Assembly: GCA_036786445.1 (NCBI GenBank)
Contig: DAIQRD010000006.1
Location: 1 to 43,058 of the forward strand
Length of the DNA: 43,058 nucleotides
Direction: 5' to 3'
DNA from: JAAZMF01 sp036786445
GTDB taxonomy: Bacteria; Bacillota; Limnochordia; DTU087
Position 1 is the stretch's first letter. The number at the start of each line of letters is the position of its first letter. A program made the translations under genes and the position numbers. The notes below the pieces were generated by a model. The model was given only the letters and a program-made list of their open reading frames with translations, was not told where the DNA came from and did not search any database. Of the stretch, positions 32,404-40,679 are shown piece by piece.

Positions 32404-32583
32404 TTAGTTAGCTTTCACGCTTTCCAATGATGTACTCAAATCCTCAAACTTTTGTTTGAGGGTCTCTCCCAGAGTCCTCACTGCTACTAAAGCAGCAATG
32501 GCAATCAACGCTGTCAATAATCCGTATTCAGCCATACCCTGACCGGTCTGGTCTGTCCATAGCTGGGAGAGTACTCGACCCAT
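32404..32583 (-). CDS. flp: Flp-family major pilin
   Basis: A 59-residue prepilin. The leader MGRVLSQLWTDQTG ends at Gly14, followed by QGMAEYGLLTALIAIAALVAVRTLG: Glu+5 and Tyr+6 after the cleavage site are the Flp hallmark. The mature pilin would have 45 residues, with a polar tail (ETLKQKFEDLSTSLESVKAN). The ATG at 32583 follows an AAAGGAGGG site and is preferred to a longer reading. It is the likely main subunit of the pilus. Confidence 0.95.
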   Translation of the reverse strand: MGRVLSQLWTDQTGQGMAEYGLLTALIAIAALVAVRTLGETLKQKFEDLSTSLESVKAN

Positions 32584-32620
32584 CGTTGCCCTCCTTTCGT
32601 ATTTTAGATATTTGGGATGC

Positions 32621-32803
32621 TTAAGTACCAATGGGCCATACCGCCACAGTGGCAATCAAGTGTCTGAGAAATCTAGTCATGCCTTCCTGCATGCGACTGG
32701 CCACTAGTATCAAAGGAAGGGCAATGCAACTAATCACCAGCACATACTCTAGAAGAGCCTGACCTACTTCTCCAAGCCTGCAGGCTTGCTTGAAAGCCGA
32801 CAA
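32621..32803 (-). CDS. Second Flp-like small pilin
   Basis: A 60-residue prepilin with the same architecture as the next gene: leader MSAFKQACRLGEVG (cleavage after Gly14), then QALLEYVLVISCIALPLILV with Glu+5 and Tyr+6. The tail differs and has no long polar helix. The TTG start follows an AGGGGGTG site. It is the first gene of the operon and may be a minor or initiating pilin. TadF-like function is possible. Pilin class is well supported; its role is inferred. Confidence 0.8.
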   Translation of the reverse strand: MSAFKQACRLGEVGQALLEYVLVISCIALPLILVASRMQEGMTRFLRHLIATVAVWPIGT

Positions 32804-32879
32804 ATCTCACACCCCCTTGCTCTGAATTTCCTTCGCCAAGATTGTGGCTGTGGTCTCCATGCATCCCAGCGGCAAGTCT

Positions 32880-32907
32880 ATCTTAACATATATTTGACTC
32901 TTGTCAA
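32880..32907 (-). promoter_or_regulatory. Promoter of the tad operon with Crp/Fnr-type box
   Basis: On the minus strand TTGACA (32907-32902), a 16-base spacer and TAAGAT (32885-32880). The -35 is embedded in TTGACAAGAGTCAA (32907-32894), an inverted repeat with the same TTGAC/GTCAA arms as the box at 18241-18254. The centre near -27 is a repressor-type position. The leader before the first pilin is about 70 bases. Confidence 0.7.
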
Positions 32908-32984
32908 GTCCCATTTTACTTTCCTTGCGTTTGGGCTTTACTAGAAGCCGGTAGAACCCATTCAAAGAGCCCTTGTGCCAGCAG

Positions 32985-33013
32985 AAAAGCAGCTACCTGT
33001 GGGAAGTAGCTGC
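32985..33013 (-). terminator. Intrinsic terminator after rpe
   Basis: On the minus strand GCAGCTAC/GTAGCTGC pair (8 bp) around a 9-base loop, followed by TTTTCTG. It lies about 75 bases after the rpe stop and isolates the prkC-rsgA-rpe transcript from the tad operon. Confidence 0.75.
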
Positions 33014-33087
33014 CTCATATAATAGTTATGCATCTGTGCTATACTCCAGGCATCCCAGGGGATGGGTTCACCAAAGTCAAGTGTTCC

Positions 33088-33756
33088 TTAACAACGAGGG
33101 GCAGAGATAGTGCTTCGTAATTTGCTGATCACCTGTTCGGGATGGTCTGCCTTGAAGATCGCAGAGCCTGCCACTAAAAAGCTAGCCCCTGCTTCCACAA
33201 CTAGAGGGGCTGTCTTGATGTCTATGCCACCATCTACTCCAATTTCACATTGGGCTCCTTGCGAATCCAGCAGCCCACTAATAGCCCTGATTTTGGGGAC
33301 CATTTCATCCAAGAACTGCTGACCCCCAAAGCCTGGGTTGACAGTCATGACGAGAATCCTATCTATAAGTCCCAGTACATGTTCTATTTCTGCTATGGGT
33401 GTGGCAGGGTTGAGGGCAACTCCAGCCCTGACTCCCAGACAGTTGATCTCCTGCAGAGTCCTATGTAGGTGTGTACAAGCTTCGGCATGGACTGTAATGC
33501 AATCAATCTGACCTCTCCCCGATGCAAAGATGGCATCCAAAAGCCGCCCCGGCTCCTCGATCATTAGGTGCAAATGCAAAGGAACAGGGGTGATTCCAGC
33601 AACGGCCGCGATCACTGGGGGCCCAAAACTGATATTAGGTACAAACTGGCCATCCATCACATCGACATGTAGATAATCTGCTTGAGCTACTCTAGCTATG
33701 TCCCGCTCCAGGCAGGCAAAATCCGCGGCTAGAAGAGAAGCGGCTATTTTCAACAT
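33088..33756 (-). CDS. rpe: Ribulose-phosphate 3-epimerase
   Basis: Rpe interconverts ribulose-5-phosphate and xylulose-5-phosphate in the pentose phosphate pathway. The 222-residue TIM barrel starts MLKIAASLLAADFACLERD and shows LHVDVMDGQFVPNISFG, HLHLMIEEP, VMTVNPGFGGQQF and IGVDGGI, which hold the metal and catalytic residues. The ATG at 33756 has an AAGGTGA site; a TTG eight codons upstream is rejected. It ends an operon with rsgA and prkC, and a terminator follows. Confidence 0.98.
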   Translation of the reverse strand: MLKIAASLLAADFACLERDIARVAQADYLHVDVMDGQFVPNISFGPPVIAAVAGITPVPLHLHLMIEEPGRLLDAIFASGRGQIDCITVHAEACTHLHRTLQEINCLGVRAGVALNPATPIAEIEHVLGLIDRILVMTVNPGFGGQQFLDEMVPKIRAISGLLDSQGAQCEIGVDGGIDIKTAPLVVEAGASFLVAGSAIFKADHPEQVISKLRSTISAPRC

Positions 33757-33782
33757 ATGATTCACCTTCCCACACCACAAGC

Positions 33783-34667
33783 TTAGTAGTAATCGTTATC
33801 CTGTTCCAATTCCTCAAGGAATAACAGATAGCTGTCCAAACGGCTGGGAGCTATTTGTCCTTGCTGGACTGCTTCTGGGATACTGCAATCTGGCTCTCCC
33901 CGATGGAGGCAACTGGTGAAACGGCAATCAGCACTCCGTTGATCTATTTCGGGGAAATAAATATCAAGCTCTAGCACATCGATACCACTCAGGCGCAGCT
34001 GACTGAATCCAGGGGTATCTGCCACATACCCCCCCGTGCTCAGCTCCATTAGCTCAACTTGGCGAGTGGTCTGTCTACCGCGACCTGTCTTCTGACTTAC
34101 TGCACTGGTAACAAGGCTTAGGGTGGGCTCCAAAGCATTCAATAGTGATGATTTTCCAGCGCCAGAGGGACCAGCAAAACTACTGATCTGGCCTGCAAGA
34201 CAAATACGCAACTCCTCGATGCCCGTACCCACCTTAGCCGAGCACTTAATCACCTGGTAACCGGCTTTTTCGTAGATGGCGACCAGTTGCTCGGGCACAT
34301 CAGCATCTACCAGATCAATCTTGTTTAGACAAAGCACCGGGTGAATGCCATTGCTTTCTGCCAATACCATCAATCGGTCAATCAGAAGCAGTTGCGGTTC
34401 TGGTCGAGTACAGGCGCTAACTACGATCATCTGGTCAATATTGGCCACCGCCGGCCGAGTCAGAACAGTCTTCCGGGGAAGCACCCTTTCTATGACTCCC
34501 TGCTCTTCGTTTATGGCGGTGTATGCTACTCGATCTCCCGCCAATATGATCAGATTTTCTAGCCTCATCCGCCCCCGAGGCCGGCACCGAATCATGACAC
34601 CGGCGTCATTACGGACATCGTAAAACCCGCCCACCGCCCGCAAAACTATACCAAATTCAGATCCCAC
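33783..34667 (-). CDS. rsgA: Ribosome small-subunit-dependent GTPase A
   Basis: RsgA is a circularly permuted GTPase that checks 30S maturation. The 294-residue protein has the OB fold first, then G4 NKID (115-118), G1 GPSGAGKSS (166-174), G3 DTPG (217-220) and a C-terminal zinc site with Cys248, Cys253, His255 and Cys261. GTG start after GGGAGGAG. The prkC-rsgA-rpe order is standard in Firmicutes, where RsgA (CpgA) is a known PrkC substrate in Bacillus. Confidence 0.97.
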   Translation of the reverse strand: MGSEFGIVLRAVGGFYDVRNDAGVMIRCRPRGRMRLENLIILAGDRVAYTAINEEQGVIERVLPRKTVLTRPAVANIDQMIVVSACTRPEPQLLLIDRLMVLAESNGIHPVLCLNKIDLVDADVPEQLVAIYEKAGYQVIKCSAKVGTGIEELRICLAGQISSFAGPSGAGKSSLLNALEPTLSLVTSAVSQKTGRGRQTTRQVELMELSTGGYVADTPGFSQLRLSGIDVLELDIYFPEIDQRSADCRFTSCLHRGEPDCSIPEAVQQGQIAPSRLDSYLLFLEELEQDNDYY

Positions 34668-34694
34668 GCTGCGGCTCCTCCCACCTTCTTGGCC

Positions 34695-36725
34695 TCAATC
34701 GGGAAACTCTTTTTCCGACACCTTGAAATTGTCTATATAAACCTGAATCCTGGCATCGCCGCCATACCCTCGGACATGGCGGGTTACAGTTGTCTCTCCG
34801 GCATGGTTGCCCCGATAGACTTCACGAGCACCTAAGGCATCTATGACAACAACTACGACTTCTTGTTCAGGTCCCGGCGGAATAGTGACCTGTACACTGG
34901 CCTCTCTCATGTCATTAGCGCCCACTCCCGATGCCTTGTCTCCCTCAGGGTCAAAGACATCTGGGCCATCATCCTCAGAAGCGTTAAATATGCCCTCCGG
35001 TGGTTTTTGAACAGGCTGTCCCGTACCCCAGCTATTGTAAACGAAATCTACGGCACTATCTTGGGGCACCCTTGCACCTGGCGATGGATTCTGGGAGATC
35101 ACCGCCCAAGAAGGCAAAGATCGGTCGATATCACTCCACACATTACCAATCACTAGCCCTAGGCGCCTGACTCTCGCCTTGGCGTCTTCCAGAGGCTCGC
35201 CCTGAAGATTGGGAACAACCACCAAAGGTCGCCCGGTATCTTCCCGGCTCACCATCAAATCAACTGCTAAGCCAGCTTCTAAGAAAGTACCCGGCTGTGG
35301 GCTTTGACTGACAATATACTCCCGCAGTACTGTCGGCTCAAACACCGGTGTTTCCATTCCTACAGTCAGCCCAGCCTGGCGAATAAGGTCTTTGGCTTCA
35401 TCCAGATGTAAGCCTACTACATCTGGGACTTGGTTCAGACGGGGCCCACTGCTAACTACAGCCCATACTGTCCGACCCTCTTTTACCCGACGGTGGGCTG
35501 CGGGGTCTTGCCGAATCACCCGACCTGCCGGAACTTCAGCGTCTTCTATCTCTTTGTCGACAGCTATTCTCAAGCCCTGCTTTTCCAAGGTTATTCTAGC
35601 TTCGGACACGGTCAACCCACCAATATCAGGAACACTGACCTCAGCCGGAAAAATCAGCTGGGGCAAATACGAGACCGCCCAAAACAAGCCTCCCAAGAAC
35701 GCCATGACAAACAAAATCAGGAAGGTCCTAGTACGCCGCCTTCCGGGAGAACGACCCCTTTTATTCTTACTCACTGTCTCCTCCCTTTCCAATCCATGGA
35801 CTCGGGTGGCCTCTTCCGACTGGGCTGTAGGCACCATGCGAGTTGCGGTATCCCAGCCTCCCACCGAGTCACCGTTTTCCCCGTCATTCCAGTCAATAGG
35901 ACCCCCGGTGCCTAACCCGGTTTTCTGGAGGGCCTGGATTAGTTGATCGGCAGATAAGAATCGTTCCCTCGGCTCTTTGGCCAAGGCCTTCATGATTACG
36001 TTTTCCAACACTTTGGGGATAGCTGGATCGATTTTGCGAGGAGAAGGTACTGGATCTTGTAGCTGCTGCAAGGCTACAGCAATGGGAGTTTCTCCGGTAA
36101 ATGGCACGTGCCCTGTGAGCATCTCATATAAAACTATACCTAAAGAATATATATCCGATTGATCGGTAGTGATGCCCCCTCGAGCTTGTTCAGGGGAGAA
36201 ATAATGAACCGAGCCAATCACCAACCCGGTTTGCGTCAGGGTCGCGCTGCTGGCAGCTCGCGCGATACCAAAGTCAGTGACTTTGACCCTACCGTCGTCA
36301 GTAATCAATATGTTGTGGGGCTTGATATCCCTATGCACCAACCGATTGCGGTGGGCATGGCTGAGAGCAGCTGCCACCTGCAAAGCGATATCTACACTCT
36401 GGCCGGGAGCTAACTTCCCCTCCTTGCGGATGAGTTCTTTGAGGTTAATCCCCCGCACATATTCCATCACTATATAGTGGGTACTGGAGACCTCACCCAC
36501 ATCATAGATATTGACTACATTTGGGTGTGACAAACTAGCCGCCGCCTGAGCCTCCCGGCGAAACCGTTCAACAAAATCTCCGTCACTGGCATACTGATCC
36601 CGTAGCACTTTCACTGCTACCCACCGATGTAGCAGCCGATCCTTAGCCCTATAAACCAAGGCCATGCCGCCTTCGCCAATGCGCTCTTCTATCTCATATC
36701 TATTGGATAAGACTTCCCCTTCCAA
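34695..36725 (-). CDS. prkC: PASTA-domain Ser/Thr protein kinase
   Basis: A 676-residue transmembrane kinase. Kinase domain about 8-275 with Lys39, HRDIKPHN (131-138) and DFG (151-153); one membrane helix (about 334-356); three PASTA domains (about 362-427, 430-495, 501-566) that sense muropeptides or lipid II; then a 110-residue tail of acidic linker and beta-rich domain. It controls growth, wall synthesis and germination in related species. TTG start after AGGTGAG. Its partner phosphatase, FtsW and PBP genes lie immediately upstream, and FHA readers beyond them. Confidence 0.97.
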   Translation of the reverse strand: MEGEVLSNRYEIEERIGEGGMALVYRAKDRLLHRWVAVKVLRDQYASDGDFVERFRREAQAAASLSHPNVVNIYDVGEVSSTHYIVMEYVRGINLKELIRKEGKLAPGQSVDIALQVAAALSHAHRNRLVHRDIKPHNILITDDGRVKVTDFGIARAASSATLTQTGLVIGSVHYFSPEQARGGITTDQSDIYSLGIVLYEMLTGHVPFTGETPIAVALQQLQDPVPSPRKIDPAIPKVLENVIMKALAKEPRERFLSADQLIQALQKTGLGTGGPIDWNDGENGDSVGGWDTATRMVPTAQSEEATRVHGLEREETVSKNKRGRSPGRRRTRTFLILFVMAFLGGLFWAVSYLPQLIFPAEVSVPDIGGLTVSEARITLEKQGLRIAVDKEIEDAEVPAGRVIRQDPAAHRRVKEGRTVWAVVSSGPRLNQVPDVVGLHLDEAKDLIRQAGLTVGMETPVFEPTVLREYIVSQSPQPGTFLEAGLAVDLMVSREDTGRPLVVVPNLQGEPLEDAKARVRRLGLVIGNVWSDIDRSLPSWAVISQNPSPGARVPQDSAVDFVYNSWGTGQPVQKPPEGIFNASEDDGPDVFDPEGDKASGVGANDMREASVQVTIPPGPEQEVVVVVIDALGAREVYRGNHAGETTVTRHVRGYGGDARIQVYIDNFKVSEKEFPD

Positions 36726-36773
36726 TTTCTCACCTCACACCGACTGCGGGGAACCTAGCCCCGGCCCCTCGTG

Positions 36774-38189
36774 CTATCTACTGGGGGCGCCCCGCTTTCC
36801 ACTAAAATAAGCCCAGAAAATCTCCCGAGCCAAGGGCGCTGCCACACTGCCACCACTGCCACTATTCTCCACGATCACTGCTAGGCAGATCTCCGGTTGC
36901 AGAGACGGCGCCATCCCCACGAACCATGCGTGAGCTGGACCTTGGGGGTTTTCCGCTGAACCAGTCTTGCCGGCAACCTTGATTTCCGCAAGGGCCGCCT
37001 GCTGACCAGTGCCTCGGTCCACAACTGCAACCATGGCCTCCCTCATTTCCCGGGCCACCTGGGCAGTAACCACTTGCCGCAAAGGCTGGGGGGCATTGTT
37101 CCATCGTACACCACTCTTGCCATCCTGAACAGCATCTATTAACATCGGTTGCATCATCAATCCATCATTGGCAATAGTCTGAGCCAAAATCGTCAGCTGA
37201 AGAGGAGTGGTAATCAAGCCGTACTGACCGATGCACATCTGAGCCAACTGCAAGTCAGAGATGTTACCACCAGGGAGCTTCCCTGCCCTAATGTTATCTG
37301 CCACCAAGGGCGGTTGTCGTCCGATACCAAATCCGTCAGCCATTTCCAGCAGACTCTTAGGGCCGACTTTCCGACCCAGTTCCACGAAAACCACATTGGA
37401 GGAAATGACAAGAGCATCCAGGAGCGAAATCTGCCCCCACTGGCGATTACCGGCATTGGTGATTTTATATCCTTGAACCTTGGTAGTACCGGTATCATTG
37501 AACATGCTCTGTAGATTGGCGGCTCCAGAAGATAACCCAGCTGCTAGCACCACCAATTTGAAAGTCGAGCCCGGGGGGTAAAACCCGGCGAACGCTCGAT
37601 TATATAGGGGGCTTCCGCTATTTGTGCTGATCTCCTGCCAATGATCGTCTATATCATTGGGCATGAAACCAGGAGTACTGGCCACCGCCAATATGCGGCC
37701 AGTCTTTACCTCCATAACTATGGCAGCACCTGGACTATGGCCCAGAATCTGCGCTACAGTTTTCTGAAACGCTAGATCAACAGTGGTAATCAAGTTGTAG
37801 CCGTGGGTACGCTCTGACAATGCATGTTTGGCACGTCCCAGAGCAGAAGTGCCAGGATATTCTTGTCCCATTAGAATCCTATCAAAGGTCTTCTCTACCC
37901 CGGCAGTACCGTACCGCTGGCTATAGTATCCCATGGTCGGCGCCAATCCGGTGGTGCCCAAATAGACACGGTGAAACCCATGGGGTTCCTCCACACTATC
38001 CGCTATCACTTCTCCGCGGATGTCCAATATCCCTCCCCTTTTCACCCAACGCCGCTGATGCTGAACATGGGGATTAGCAGGGTGGGCCGCCAAAATCTCC
38101 CTTTGCCCGATCTGCCAGTAAAAAGCGCCTCCCACGAGGGATAAGAAGCCCACTATCATTGCATATCTCAAACACTTGGCAGTGTTCAT
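36774..38189 (-). CDS. pbpA: Class B penicillin-binding protein (PbpA-like transpeptidase)
   Basis: A 471-residue membrane-anchored DD-transpeptidase that cross-links peptidoglycan as partner of the adjacent FtsW/RodA polymerase. The catalytic motifs are SxxK at about 208-211 (PPGSTFKL), SSN at 263-265 and KTGSAE from 408. One N-terminal helix (RYAMIVGFLSLVGGAFYW). The ATG at 38189 shares an ATGA overlap with the ftsW stop; a longer reading 16 codons upstream lies inside ftsW. It resembles the compact PbpA of actinobacterial pbpA-rodA clusters. Confidence 0.93.
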   Translation of the reverse strand: MNTAKCLRYAMIVGFLSLVGGAFYWQIGQREILAAHPANPHVQHQRRWVKRGGILDIRGEVIADSVEEPHGFHRVYLGTTGLAPTMGYYSQRYGTAGVEKTFDRILMGQEYPGTSALGRAKHALSERTHGYNLITTVDLAFQKTVAQILGHSPGAAIVMEVKTGRILAVASTPGFMPNDIDDHWQEISTNSGSPLYNRAFAGFYPPGSTFKLVVLAAGLSSGAANLQSMFNDTGTTKVQGYKITNAGNRQWGQISLLDALVISSNVVFVELGRKVGPKSLLEMADGFGIGRQPPLVADNIRAGKLPGGNISDLQLAQMCIGQYGLITTPLQLTILAQTIANDGLMMQPMLIDAVQDGKSGVRWNNAPQPLRQVVTAQVAREMREAMVAVVDRGTGQQAALAEIKVAGKTGSAENPQGPAHAWFVGMAPSLQPEICLAVIVENSGSGGSVAAPLAREIFWAYFSGKRGAPSR

Positions 38190-39499
38190 GCTCGCCATAG
38201 CTCCTGGCGGGAGATATTCAGGAGCAAACCCAGGCAAAAGAAATTCGATACCATAGCACTGCCCCCATAGCTCGTAAAAGGGGTAACCAACCCTGTCAAA
38301 GGAACCAGGCGCAGCATTCCACCATTGACGAGAAATACGCTCAATCCCCAGCCTATTATAATCGATAACCCCAATAGCCGGAAGAACTCGTGTTCACAGC
38401 GACAGGAGAGATACAGACCTCTTCCCACTAGCAGGAAATGGCCGGTGATAACTGCTAATAGGCCAGCAAACCCCAACTCCTCACCTACAATAGCTAGGGG
38501 TAAATCGGTGTATGCAGCAGGCAGAGAGTGGGCATATCCCTGACCTAAGCCCCTGCCGAGCCAACCTCCGTTAGCTAGGGCAAACATGGCCTGGATAATC
38601 TGATATCCCGAGCCCGAGGAGGTTGTCCAGGGATCGAGCCAAATCTGAAATCTAAGCCTAATATGGGGAAAAGCTGCCCAAGCTAAAACACCACCTATGC
38701 CACCCAAGACAGCAGGTAGAACTAGATAGCTGAGCTGACCAGTTGCCATAAACCCCAGGCCAGCAAAGAGCGAATAGTACAATAAAGCTGCGCCTAGGTC
38801 CTTTTGTACCACCAGGACAAAAAGAAACAAGACCCACATGATCAGAAGTGGCACTAGATACCTAGGCTCGGGAATGCTAATAGGGCCCAACCGGGCAGTA
38901 GGGTGGGCAAATAGCCGAACATTCTCACTGAACACTGCCGCAAGGAAGACTCCCAACCCCAGACGCACTATTTCCCCAGGCTGAAATTGCACTGGCCCCA
39001 CTGCCAGCCATAAACGAGCCCCGCCTTGCTCCCTTCCGAAAAAAGCTGTGAATAAGAGCAAGGCTAGCCCAATAATGGCAGAAAGATATCGATACTCTGC
39101 CAACTGAACCCAATACCGGGGCAAGGCTGCGAAAGGCACTAAGACAATCCCTACCAGGATCCATTGAAGCTGGCGCAGGGCCAGTAACGGTGAGCCGCCA
39201 CAGAGAATGATCAGACTCAAGGCACACAGATAGCCACACAGGGGCAACAGACTCTCATCGCCGGTAAAACCCACTAAGCAGAACAGGAAATGCAGGCATA
39301 GCAGACCCATCCCCAGACTGCCACCAAGCAACATGCTCCAATACCAAAGCTGCTCATGTGCTGAACAGGCCAGCAGAATACCAAGAAAAGCAATAAGCAC
39401 CACCAAGAGCAACTGGCGTCGCTCTCGCCTTCTGGCTTGACTCAAAATAGGCAGAGTCATCAGGCCGCTTCTGTAAGATTTCCAGGTATCCTTATCCAT
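38186..39499 (-). CDS. FtsW/RodA/SpoVE family peptidoglycan glycosyltransferase
   Basis: A 437-residue SEDS protein with about ten membrane helices that polymerises lipid II. Seen: FFGREQGGARLWLAVGPVQFQPGEIVRLG (the GAxRW...QPSE-type region), VQKDLGAALLYY, and the C-terminal EELGFAGLLAVI and VPLTGLVTPFTSYGGSAMVSNF. The sequence alone does not separate FtsW from RodA; the clustered class B PBP would be its partner. The start has a GGGAGAAAGG site. It overlaps pbpA by 4 bases. Confidence 0.93.
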   Translation of the reverse strand: MDKDTWKSYRSGLMTLPILSQARRRERRQLLLVVLIAFLGILLACSAHEQLWYWSMLLGGSLGMGLLCLHFLFCLVGFTGDESLLPLCGYLCALSLIILCGGSPLLALRQLQWILVGIVLVPFAALPRYWVQLAEYRYLSAIIGLALLLFTAFFGREQGGARLWLAVGPVQFQPGEIVRLGLGVFLAAVFSENVRLFAHPTARLGPISIPEPRYLVPLLIMWVLFLFVLVVQKDLGAALLYYSLFAGLGFMATGQLSYLVLPAVLGGIGGVLAWAAFPHIRLRFQIWLDPWTTSSGSGYQIIQAMFALANGGWLGRGLGQGYAHSLPAAYTDLPLAIVGEELGFAGLLAVITGHFLLVGRGLYLSCRCEHEFFRLLGLSIIIGWGLSVFLVNGGMLRLVPLTGLVTPFTSYGGSAMVSNFFCLGLLLNISRQELWRA

Positions 39500-39539
39500 A
39501 TGATCTTGCCTTTCTCCCGCAGCTCCACGGCTCCTCTAG

Positions 39540-40235
39540 TCACACAAGAACGAGTAACGCCGTTATGTTGTCATGTCCTCCCCGTTGGTTAGCCAATGCA
39601 ACTAGACCTTCCATGGCCGATTGCGGATCATCTGCGTCTCTTATGGCTGCTGCCAATTCTGCACTCTGGATCAAAGAGTAAAGTCCATCGGTACACAAGA
39701 ACAGCCCTTCCCCCACCCGCAAAGACACCTCATGTAGGTCAAAACTTGTCACTGGTCCAGTGCCCAGAGATCGGGTTAGCACATTGCGGTGAGGATGTAC
39801 TAGCGCTTCTTCCTCACTTAAAGCTCCACTCCTTAAAAGTTCACCCACAACCGAGTGATCCCGAGTGATCTGCTCAAGACCTTCACCATGGAATTTGTAG
39901 ATGCGACTGTCCCCTATATGGGCAAGATAGGCCTTGTCGTGTATGAGCCAAGCCAAAGATAAAGTAGTACCCATACCAGCCATATTTGGGTCTCGTTGGG
40001 CTAGCTCAAATACCTGTGAATTGGCTTCTGCAAAAGCTTGACGTAGGGATGCTTGTGGATGCTCAGCATCAAAAGGCCAAGTCTCAATTACCTCCAAGGC
40101 CAATTGGCTGGCGACTTCCCCAGCCTGATGCCCCCCCATGCCATCGGCTACGGCCATGATGGAATCTTGCACAAGATAGGCATCTTGATTTACCGCTCTC
40201 ACCTGTCCGATATGAGTCATCACGCCAACCCGCAT
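39540..40235 (-). CDS. stp: PP2C-type Ser/Thr protein phosphatase
   Basis: A 231-residue metal-dependent phosphatase that reverses PrkC. The metal-binding motifs are in VRAVNQDAYL, VADGMGGHQAGEVAS, AHIGDSRIYKF, LFLCTDGLYSLI and GGHDNITALLV. No membrane anchor is present, so it is cytosolic. The ATG at 40235 has an AAAGGGTGA site 5 bases upstream; a GTG overlapping the fhaB stop three codons earlier is the alternative. Confidence 0.96.
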   Translation of the reverse strand: MRVGVMTHIGQVRAVNQDAYLVQDSIMAVADGMGGHQAGEVASQLALEVIETWPFDAEHPQASLRQAFAEANSQVFELAQRDPNMAGMGTTLSLAWLIHDKAYLAHIGDSRIYKFHGEGLEQITRDHSVVGELLRSGALSEEEALVHPHRNVLTRSLGTGPVTSFDLHEVSLRVGEGLFLCTDGLYSLIQSAELAAAIRDADDPQSAMEGLVALANQRGGHDNITALLVLV

Positions 40236-40240
40236 CGCCG

Positions 40241-40678
40241 TCACCCTTTTCTCACGGGAGAATTGGGGGATGTGTGGAAGACGACCACAGCATTACCCAT
40301 GGTAATCACCGCTGCTTGTCTCAGCATTTGTGGCGCAATCACAAGCTCCCCATTTACATATGTACGGTTTCTACTGCCTAAATCCTCTAGCCAATATTCT
40401 TCTCCCTCAAGATAGATGCGGGCATGAGCAGTAGAGACAAACTGATCATCCAGAACGAGATCATTGTGAGATTCCCTACCCAACCGCACTTCATCACCGA
40501 AAGATACTACCTTCGGCGACCCTCCGCTGCCTAGGGTGGGCATTACGACCAAGTACGCCTGCAGCCAGGAATTGCTTGGATCTGACTTCCATTGGAATGC
40601 ATCGATAACCCTTAACAGGAAGATAAAAAGCAGGCACAAGAAGGCCATATGCAGTGGCCACCACAGCCATTTGCCCAT
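40241..40678 (-). CDS. FHA-domain membrane protein (FhaB-like)
   Basis: A 145-residue protein with one N-terminal membrane helix (about 5-25, WWPLHMAFLCLLFIFLLRVI) and a C-terminal FHA domain (about 65-130) with the phosphothreonine-binding pattern VRLGRESHNDLVLDD, VSTAHARI and LEDLGSRNRTYVNG. FHA domains read PrkC phosphorylation. It starts one base after fhaA, and it precedes stp, as FhaB precedes pstP in Actinobacteria. Confidence 0.9.
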   Translation of the reverse strand: MGKWLWWPLHMAFLCLLFIFLLRVIDAFQWKSDPSNSWLQAYLVVMPTLGSGGSPKVVSFGDEVRLGRESHNDLVLDDQFVSTAHARIYLEGEEYWLEDLGSRNRTYVNGELVIAPQMLRQAAVITMGNAVVVFHTSPNSPVRKG

Positions 40679-40679
40679 C

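Noticed and set aside
36268..36285. A near-perfect palindrome AAAGTCAGTGACTTT inside prkC
   Set aside because: It encodes the invariant KVTDFG motif of the kinase and is explained by codon choice.
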